Origin: CAYWKU01 sp964459325
Lineage (GTDB): Bacteria; RBG-13-61-14; CAYWKU01
Length of the DNA stretch: 64,000 nucleotides
Reading direction: 5' to 3'
NCBI GenBank assembly: GCA_964459325.1
Contig: CAYWKU010000006.1
Location: 1 to 64,000, forward strand
Made by a program: the position numbers and the translations under genes. Positions 58,276 through 64,000 of the stretch are shown here, piece after piece. The notes under the pieces were generated by a model that was given only the letters and a program-made list of their open reading frames with translations, searched no databases and was not told where the DNA came from. Numbering within the stretch: the stretch's first letter is position 1; every line of letters begins with the position of its first letter.

Positions 58276-59718
58276 TTAGGTTTCTCCTCCTGCACGATTT
58301 TCCCCCACCGCTTTTCTAACGGCTTCCACGACGGCTTCCAGGCCGACTTTTCTGCTGCCTTTCACCAATATCGAGTCTCCGTCCCGGAGGTTTTTCAATA
58401 TCAACTCGGATGCCCGAGAAGCATCCGGAGCGGTCAATGCCTTCGCCGAAGCTCCGGCTTTATCTTCGTATGCGAGCTTCATATGCTCAGCCCACTCTCC
58501 CACGGCAACCAGAATCTCCACGCCGCGCTCGGCCGCCATTTCCCCGGCCCGGACATGAGCCTCGCGGGCGTAAGAACCCATCTCCAGCATATCCCCGAGC
58601 ACTGCCACCAGCCTTCCTGGAAATCCGGAAAAAAGCTCCAGAGCGGCCTCCAGGCCGGAGGGATTCGAGTTGTAACAGTCGATAAGCACGGTAATTCCGC
58701 GCCCCGCCTTTAGCGTTTCGCTTCTCATAGGCATGGGTTCGTATTCGACCAGTCCGCGGGCTATTTCTTCCATTGAAGCCCCAACCGCCCTTGCCAGAGA
58801 AGCTGCGGCAAGCGCATTCATTACGTTGTGCATTCCGGGCGAGCACAATTGCAGCCCCACCCGTTGCTCGCCCGCCACGAGGGTCATTTGCGCCTTAACA
58901 GGCCCGGTTGATGTCACTTCAGCCGTTATAAACTCCTCACATTTTTTCAACGGTTCTGAGTTCAGACCGAAACATATTATCCGTGCCCCGGTTTTGTCGG
59001 CCATTTTTGCCACAAACTCATCGTCGCAATTGACGGCAAAGAATGCTCTTTCGCCCAGAGCCTCAGCCAAAGCTCCCTTTTCGAGCGATACGCCATCCAG
59101 GCTGCCCAGTCCTTCCAGGTGAGCCCGGCCGACGTTGGTGACGCACCCGGCATCGGGATTGGTAATTCGCGCAAGCTCGGCTATTTCGCCGGGTGCATTG
59201 GCGCCCAATTCCACCACTGCCGCCTCGGTGTCTTCCTCCAGCCTGAAGAGGGTCAGTGGAACCCCGACGAGGTTGTTAAGATTGCCTTCGTTTTTCAGGG
59301 TTTTGCGGCTTCGGGACAATATGGCCGCGAGCATTTCCTTGGTGGTGGATTTGCCCGTGGAACCCGTAATCGCGACTACTTTAAGTCCGGCAATGGAATT
59401 GCGGACAAAAAGCGCCAAATCGCCGAGAGCTTTCAACGTATCCTCGACCGAGACGGCCATCGCCTTACGCTCGGCGGCCATTCCGGCAGCTTTTTCTTTA
59501 TCGAGTTTCGTATTGGAAAAAGCGAAGCCGGCCGCCTTGCGCTCAAGCGCCTTTTCAATGAAGTCGTGGCCGTTGAAGCGAGCGCCCGCCACCGGCACGA
59601 AAAGCTCGCCTTCGGCAACCGTGCGGGAATCGGTACTTACTCCATCGCAAAATCCAGCACCGTGGACAATTATCTTTCCACCGGTGGCGGATTGTATCTG
59701 CTCGACAGTCAACCTCAT
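58276..59718 (-). CDS. murF: UDP-MurNAc-tripeptide-D-alanyl-D-alanine ligase
   Basis: A 480-residue Mur ligase adding D-Ala-D-Ala. It has VSTDSRTVAEGELFVPVAGARFNGHDFIEKAL, P-loop VAITGSTGKSTTKEMLAAIL, VVELGANAPGEIAELARI, and TVLIDCYNSNPSGLEAALELF. It begins on the ATGA overlap with murE and ends 3 bp before mraY. Confidence 0.96.
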   Translation of the reverse strand: MRLTVEQIQSATGGKIIVHGAGFCDGVSTDSRTVAEGELFVPVAGARFNGHDFIEKALERKAAGFAFSNTKLDKEKAAGMAAERKAMAVSVEDTLKALGDLALFVRNSIAGLKVVAITGSTGKSTTKEMLAAILSRSRKTLKNEGNLNNLVGVPLTLFRLEEDTEAAVVELGANAPGEIAELARITNPDAGCVTNVGRAHLEGLGSLDGVSLEKGALAEALGERAFFAVNCDDEFVAKMADKTGARIICFGLNSEPLKKCEEFITAEVTSTGPVKAQMTLVAGEQRVGLQLCSPGMHNVMNALAAASLARAVGASMEEIARGLVEYEPMPMRSETLKAGRGITVLIDCYNSNPSGLEAALELFSGFPGRLVAVLGDMLEMGSYAREAHVRAGEMAAERGVEILVAVGEWAEHMKLAYEDKAGASAKALTAPDASRASELILKNLRDGDSILVKGSRKVGLEAVVEAVRKAVGENRAGGET

Positions 59719-61217
59719 CCTCCGAGGGCCTCCCGGGCCACTTCCCGGTCATCGAAATGAATACGCTGGTCGCCGATTATCTGGTAATCCTCGTGCCCCT
59801 TTCCGGCGATAATTACTGCGTCCGACTTACGAGCCAGCTCGATGGCCTGGCCGATTGCCTTTCGGCGGTCGGGTTCTACCCAGTAAACGCCTGTAGTTTC
59901 CGGGTAGGAGTAACTTTCCCTTTTCCCGATAGCGGCTTCGTATACTCCCGCGAGTATGCCGGAGATAATATCCATCGGGTCTTCGCTACGGGGATTGTCG
60001 CTGGTGACTACCACCGCGTCGGCGAGGGTGGCGGCAATTTTCCCCATCATCGGCCGCTTCTTCCGGTCACGGTCTCCGCCGCAGCCGAACACCACGAAAA
60101 GTTTTCCCGTAGTAAACTCCCGCACTGTTTGAATAACTTTTTCCAAAGCGTCGGGGGTGTGGGAATAATCCACCAGCACGTTGATACCGCGCTCATTGAG
60201 CACCGGCTCCAACCTGCCCGGCACGGCTCGGACCGCCTCTATGCCCTTTTTGATAGAGTTAATGCCCAGGTTCAGGGCGGTAGCTGCTGCAACAGCGGCG
60301 AGTATATTATAGATATTCACCCTTCCCAGAAGTTCGCTTTTAACATCCATTTCACCGGCGGGAGATGCTATTTTCAGCTTCAATCCCGTATCGCCGGAGG
60401 AGGCTTCGGTGACCTTTATCGAAGCCTCGGGGGATGTGACGCCATAGGTGACTGCGTTTTCACCGATGATTTCGGCCAGTTTTCGGCCCCAGGGATCGTC
60501 AATGTTTATGACCGAAGGCCCCGAGTCTTTGAATTCCCGGTCCGTAAAAAGCAACGATTTTGCCTGGAAATACTCTTTCATGGTATTGTGGTAATCCAGG
60601 TGGTCGTGGCTCAGGTTCGTAAAAACCCTGGCGGCGAACTTCAACCCCCAGACCCTTCCCTGGTGCAGGGCATGGCTTGAGACTTCGACCACCGCGCTTT
60701 TGGCGCCCTTTTCGAGCATTTCCGCCAATGTACGCTGCAAATCGACGGATTCGGGGGTAGTAACGGGGGCGGGATAAACAAGCTCGCCCAGGCGGTAATT
60801 TATGGTTCCGATGACCGCCGGGTTAAGAGCTTCCTCCCGGAGAATGGACTCCATTAAAAACGCCGTGGTGGTTTTTCCATTAGTGCCGGTGACGCCTATA
60901 ACGTCCACTCTCCGGGAGGGAAGCCCGAAAAACCTCCCCGCTGCCGATGCCAGGGCCTTTCGGGGATTCTCCACCACGGCAATGCCTACAAGCTCCGGCA
61001 AATCCGCCGGGGCTTCTTTTACTATGAGCGCCCTTGCGCCCGCTTTTATTGCATGGGGGATGAAAAGGTGCCCATCGGTGGTAGCGCCGGGAATGGCGGC
61101 GAAGAGCCATCCTTCTTTAACATCCTGAGACCGGTATGCAAGCCCCCAAACCTCCACCTCGGGAGGTCCCAGGCGCTTAACGACCTCATTGTCCGGCGCC
61201 AACTCGTCGAAACGCAC
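59715..61217 (-). CDS. murE: UDP-MurNAc-L-Ala-D-Glu: meso-diaminopimelate ligase
   Basis: A 500-residue Mur ligase for the third amino acid. It has the P-loop VIGVTGTNGKTTTAFLMESIL, EVSSHALHQGRVWGLKF, NLSHDHLDYHNTM, VDYSHTPDALEKVIQTV and DNPRSEDPMDIISGI. The DNPR motif is the signature for meso-diaminopimelate rather than lysine, in line with dapL in this window. GTG start with GGAGGAG upstream. Confidence 0.97.
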   Translation of the reverse strand: MRFDELAPDNEVVKRLGPPEVEVWGLAYRSQDVKEGWLFAAIPGATTDGHLFIPHAIKAGARALIVKEAPADLPELVGIAVVENPRKALASAAGRFFGLPSRRVDVIGVTGTNGKTTTAFLMESILREEALNPAVIGTINYRLGELVYPAPVTTPESVDLQRTLAEMLEKGAKSAVVEVSSHALHQGRVWGLKFAARVFTNLSHDHLDYHNTMKEYFQAKSLLFTDREFKDSGPSVINIDDPWGRKLAEIIGENAVTYGVTSPEASIKVTEASSGDTGLKLKIASPAGEMDVKSELLGRVNIYNILAAVAAATALNLGINSIKKGIEAVRAVPGRLEPVLNERGINVLVDYSHTPDALEKVIQTVREFTTGKLFVVFGCGGDRDRKKRPMMGKIAATLADAVVVTSDNPRSEDPMDIISGILAGVYEAAIGKRESYSYPETTGVYWVEPDRRKAIGQAIELARKSDAVIIAGKGHEDYQIIGDQRIHFDDREVAREALGG

Positions 61218-61238
61218 CTTTTTCTCCTCCTCAGTTAT

Positions 61239-63239
61239 CTAATTCGGGCCCGTGGCCAGTTCCACGCGCCATTTTTTTATTCCCTCCAGGGATTCCCCCG
61301 GGGAAGGCCATTGACCCACCGTTCGCCCGCTACCGACCACGCCCACCGAAACGCCGTAATCGGCAGCCATTCTCAAGACATCCCTAAGCGACATCCCCAA
61401 AAGGTTGGGCATGCAATCGGAGCGATTCTTTTCGTCTTCTTCATCGTAATCGGGTTGCCCTGAACCGTGAAAACGGTCATCGGAAATGATGGAACCGGCC
61501 GATGCGATATTAGTGAAGGTACCGATATTATTGTTCAGTTCATCGGGCAGCACACCGCGAAGGGGAAGCGTTCTTTCTACGATTTCTCGAAAAGCCGGAG
61601 CTGCCACGGAGCCTCCCCACGGCTTCCCCTCGGGATTGTCCACTACCACCAGCACCGTAATTTCCGGATTTTCCGCCGGGGCCCAACCCATAAAGCTGGC
61701 GATGTATTTATCTCCGTAATATCCGCCCGTTTCGAAATTCACTTTCTGGGCCGTGCCCGTTTTTCCGGCCACCGTGTAACCTTCCGGAGCTGCTCGGGCT
61801 CCTGTGCCTCCGCCGTGAACCACGTTCACCAAAACGTGTGTTATATCCCTAACGGTATCCTTGCTCAGAACTCTTCTTGTCGCTTCGGGCCGGGTTTTCC
61901 GAACCGTGTTGCCTTCCGTATTTTCAACCTTTTTAATAACATGCGGCTTCATAAACTCGCCGCCGGAAGCGATAGCGTTTATGGCGCTCAGAAGTTGTGC
62001 TCCGGTCACTCCGATACCCTGTCCGAAGGAGATATTCGCCAATCCGACCCGCGAGAGTTTATCGAATGAACGCAGGAGGCCTTTACTCTCTCCCGGCAGG
62101 TCCAACCCAGTGGCAGAGCCGAAACCGAAACCCCTCACATAGCGAGAAAGCTGTTCGCGGCCTATGCCCAGGCCCAGTTTCGCCGCGCCGATATTGCTCG
62201 AGTGCACCACAATCTCTTCAACGGTGAACCAGCCGTGAGGATGGGTATCGTTGATGATGTGCCCGTCCAGCTCGAACATTCCATCTTCGCAATAAAGCTC
62301 TTCATAAATGTCACCCTCGCCGGTGTCCAGAAAGGCGGATAAAGTAAATACCTTGAAAGTGCTGCCCGGCTCGAAAACATCCGTTACGAACCTGTTTCTG
62401 AAGGATTCCTGCGAATAATCCCGAAACCTGTTGGGGTTAAAGGTGGGCCTGACGGCGATTGCCAGTATATTTCCGGTGCGGCTTTCCATAACCGCCGCCA
62501 TTCCGCTGTGTGCCTCGCTGGTGGTAACCGATTCATCGAGGGCCTCCTCCACTATTGCCTGAATGCGGTTGTCGAGAGTCAGCACCAGCCGGTCTCCGCC
62601 CTTAGGCTCGGGCAGTGCATCCGGAGAGGGATAAAGCGGTTTTCCCATCGCGTCGCGTTGTACGATTAACCTTCTCTCGGAACCGGCCAGTATGTCGTTG
62701 TATTTTCTCTCGAGTCCTTCCAGTCCCACCCCGTCGGAACCGACAAAGCCCAGCAGATTGGCGGCAAAAGCCCCTTGCGGGTAATAACGGGCGTATTCGC
62801 CCACCACAACGACTCCGCGTATATCATTTCGGCGTATGGCTTGAGCTTGTTTAGGCTCTACAGCCCTTTTTATCCAGATGAACCTCCTGTTGGAAGCCAG
62901 CTTCTCCAGGAGGCGCCTTTCTTTTATGTCGAGAATTTTCGAAAGGACGGATGCGGCTGCAGCGGGGTCGGGAATCATGCGCGGATGGGCGTAAACGCTG
63001 TCCACCGGAACGCTTTCGGCCAGCACCGTTCCGCCGGCGTCTATTATTGAGCCGCGCCTCGGGGTAAGCTTTTCCACCCGCTGGTGCTGATTTACCGCCA
63101 TCTCCCGCAACTCGGGCCCCTGAATTACCATGAGGTCTACGGCCCTGGCGACCACGAGGCCGTACATCAGTCCGAGGCCGATTCCCACCATCAGCACGCG
63201 CAGCTTGAAATTGTATTTCGGCTTTGTGACTTTTATCAT
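61239..63239 (-). CDS. ftsI: Class B penicillin-binding protein (FtsI/SpoVD-like) with PASTA domain
   Basis: A 666-residue septal transpeptidase. A short cytoplasmic tail, one membrane helix (about 13-36) and the dimerisation domain (RRGSIIDAGGTVLAESVPVDSVYA, residues 61-84) lead to the transpeptidase. Active-site motifs are S293TFK, SSN in VVHSSNIGAAKLG, and KTGT in VAGKTGTAQKV. A C-terminal PASTA domain (about 605-666: CMPNLLGMSLRDVLRMAADYG) is present, as in SpoVD/PBP2x-type proteins and many deltaproteobacterial FtsI, but absent from E. coli FtsI. It follows ftsL by one base. Confidence 0.96.
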   Translation of the reverse strand: MIKVTKPKYNFKLRVLMVGIGLGLMYGLVVARAVDLMVIQGPELREMAVNQHQRVEKLTPRRGSIIDAGGTVLAESVPVDSVYAHPRMIPDPAAAASVLSKILDIKERRLLEKLASNRRFIWIKRAVEPKQAQAIRRNDIRGVVVVGEYARYYPQGAFAANLLGFVGSDGVGLEGLERKYNDILAGSERRLIVQRDAMGKPLYPSPDALPEPKGGDRLVLTLDNRIQAIVEEALDESVTTSEAHSGMAAVMESRTGNILAIAVRPTFNPNRFRDYSQESFRNRFVTDVFEPGSTFKVFTLSAFLDTGEGDIYEELYCEDGMFELDGHIINDTHPHGWFTVEEIVVHSSNIGAAKLGLGIGREQLSRYVRGFGFGSATGLDLPGESKGLLRSFDKLSRVGLANISFGQGIGVTGAQLLSAINAIASGGEFMKPHVIKKVENTEGNTVRKTRPEATRRVLSKDTVRDITHVLVNVVHGGGTGARAAPEGYTVAGKTGTAQKVNFETGGYYGDKYIASFMGWAPAENPEITVLVVVDNPEGKPWGGSVAAPAFREIVERTLPLRGVLPDELNNNIGTFTNIASAGSIISDDRFHGSGQPDYDEEDEKNRSDCMPNLLGMSLRDVLRMAADYGVSVGVVGSGRTVGQWPSPGESLEGIKKWRVELATGPN

Positions 63240-63240
63240 G

Positions 63241-63573
63241 TCAAGGTTTCCTGACCGCCCTTATCCGGGAAGGCCCCGGATAAATCATGCCCAATTTATC
63301 GGATGCGTATGTTTCGATTCTTCCCAGGTTTCTCAAGCTGGAGCGCTCGAGCATCAACCTCTGGTTTTCTTCCATAAGTTTGACCTGCTTCTTCTGCATA
63401 TCGCTCAGCTTCATTCCCATGTTTATTATCTGTGAGTGGCTCCAGACGTAAAAAATGGCGGCCCCCACCACCATGAAAACAACTATCGCGGCGCGCCCCA
63501 AAAGGCCTTCACGCTGCCTTAGCTGCTGGTAGCGCAGGCTGCCGGAAGAGCTGGAGCCTCCCGTCGTACTCAC
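63241..63573 (-). CDS. ftsL: Cell division protein FtsL-like
   Basis: A 110-residue bitopic protein: a polar N-terminus rich in Ser and Gly (1-25), one membrane helix (about 27-44), then a coiled-coil heptad region (MGMKLSDMQKKQVKLMEENQRLMLERSSLRNL) and a short C-terminal part (IETYASDKLGMIYPGP). Sequence similarity in this family is low. The call rests on topology, size and position between rsmH and ftsI. Start is GTG with GAGG ten bases upstream. Confidence 0.88.
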   Translation of the reverse strand: MSTTGGSSSSGSLRYQQLRQREGLLGRAAIVVFMVVGAAIFYVWSHSQIINMGMKLSDMQKKQVKLMEENQRLMLERSSLRNLGRIETYASDKLGMIYPGPSRIRAVRKP

Positions 63574-63580
63574 TTCGTTA

Positions 63581-64000
63581 TTACCTCAACCTTTCTGCCG
63601 CCCGTAGCTTTGCGCTGCGGGCACGGGGGTTTTTTTCAATCTCCTCAGGCCCGGGAGTTTTTCCCCGAGCAAGGGGGCGCAAAAGCGGGGCTCCCTCGCA
63701 GCGGCATACGGGAAGCTCTTGAGGACAGCGGCACGACGCAAACTGATGCGCCATCCACCTTTTTACCGACCTGTCCTCGAGGGAATGGAAAGTTAGTACC
63801 GCCACGCGCCCCCCGAGCTCGAGTATCTCCCGCGCACCCGCAAGGAATTTTTCCAGGCTCGCGATTTCGTCGTTCACCAGAATCCTCAACGCCTGAAAAG
63901 TACGGGTCGCGGGATGAACCTTTTCGGACTTGCGTGCTTTGCCTCGTACTCTGACTATTTCCTCCGCCAACCGGCGGGTATCGGTTATCCTGCCGCTTCT
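63581..64000 (-). CDS. rsmH: 16S rRNA m4C1402 methyltransferase RsmH, C-terminal part (gene runs off the window)
   Basis: The last 139 codons of rsmH, open through the window edge in the same frame (upstream residues RSGRITDTRRLAEEIVRVRG). Typical motifs of the C-terminal half are HPATRTFQALRILVNDEIASLEKFL, GGRVAVLTFHSLEDRSVKRWM, and a cysteine pair CRCPQELPVCRCEGAP, then NPRARSAKLRAAERL. The enzyme methylates N4 of C1402 in 16S rRNA. It is the first dcw gene seen here, 7 bp before ftsL. An internal ATG at 63970 is not the true start. Confidence 0.95.
   Translation of the reverse strand, partial: RSGRITDTRRLAEEIVRVRGKARKSEKVHPATRTFQALRILVNDEIASLEKFLAGAREILELGGRVAVLTFHSLEDRSVKRWMAHQFASCRCPQELPVCRCEGAPLLRPLARGKTPGPEEIEKNPRARSAKLRAAERLR

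Noticed and set aside
1..64000. In-frame UGA (selenocysteine) genes
   Set aside because: No gene here ends early at TGA with homologous sequence continuing after it; all enzymes have normal length.
1..64000. CRISPR arrays, insertion sequences, prophage or retron elements
   Set aside because: No regularly spaced repeats, transposase, integrase, reverse transcriptase or phage structural genes were seen.

Overview
The window is 64 kb of densely coded chromosome from a Gram-negative bacterium. The lipopolysaccharide genes (kdsC, kdsD, lptA, lptB, lptC), an outer-membrane-type lipoprotein, meso-diaminopimelate-type peptidoglycan genes, sigma-54, a complete mannose-family PTS with HPr kinase, a KorDABC-type 2-oxoacid:ferredoxin oxidoreductase, LL-diaminopimelate aminotransferase (dapL), a psd-pssA-leu operon and a tRNA-Sec together suggest a deltaproteobacterial (Desulfobacterota-like) or related anaerobic or deep-branching lineage. 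There is no rRNA here, so this placement is an inference. Most genes use ATG, but GTG and especially TTG starts backed by Shine-Dalgarno sites are frequent.

Layout. 0-4.4 kb (+): an FAD oxidoreductase, an orphan chemoreceptor and a dNTPase. 4.4-6.0 kb (-): a small secreted protein and a methyltransferase with a zinc ribbon. 6.2-19.1 kb (-): one long co-directional block, dapL-kdsD-kdsC-lptC-lptA-lptB-rpoN-hpf-ptsN-hprK-Man EIIA/EIIB/EIIC/EIID-ptsH-ptsI, linking LPS supply and export, sigma-54, ribosome hibernation and PTS phosphorelay regulation. 19.2-22.5 kb (-): an ArsR-regulated ABC exporter and a cation-diffusion transporter. 22.6-28.0 kb: an M14 metallocarboxypeptidase and three B12-binding radical SAM proteins around a short divergent promoter. 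28.1-29.8 kb (+): an acyl-CoA synthetase.

29.8-31.4 kb is the oddest stretch. An AT-rich orphan class III nucleotidyl cyclase, resembling the pyrimidine cyclases of Pycsar anti-phage systems, lies directly downstream of the 3' end of tRNA-Sec. On the other side of the tRNA is a compact noncoding element made of nested hairpins. 31.4-39.0 kb (-) is a TPR lipoprotein-psd-pssA-leuACDB-asd operon with a possible structured leader before leuA. 39.1-45.6 kb (+) carries trmO with a histidine-rich tail, a phosphoribosyltransferase predicted to be leaderless, a dolichol-phosphate-mannose-synthase-like glycosyltransferase, a crotonase of the BadI/MenB type, and korDABC followed by a tandem-ACT protein. 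A 3' fragment of an aldo/keto reductase lies on the minus strand inside this part.

45.6-64 kb (-) is a full division and cell wall (dcw) cluster: rsmH (cut by the window end)-ftsL-ftsI-murE-murF-mraY-murD-ftsW-murG-murC-murB-ddl-ftsQ-ftsA-ftsZ, followed by argG and a small unknown gene that ends at a strong terminator. I found no CRISPR array, insertion sequence, prophage or complete multi-gene defence island. The orphan cyclase next to tRNA-Sec, the structured noncoding element beside it, the radical SAM trio and the leuA leader are the items most worth follow-up.
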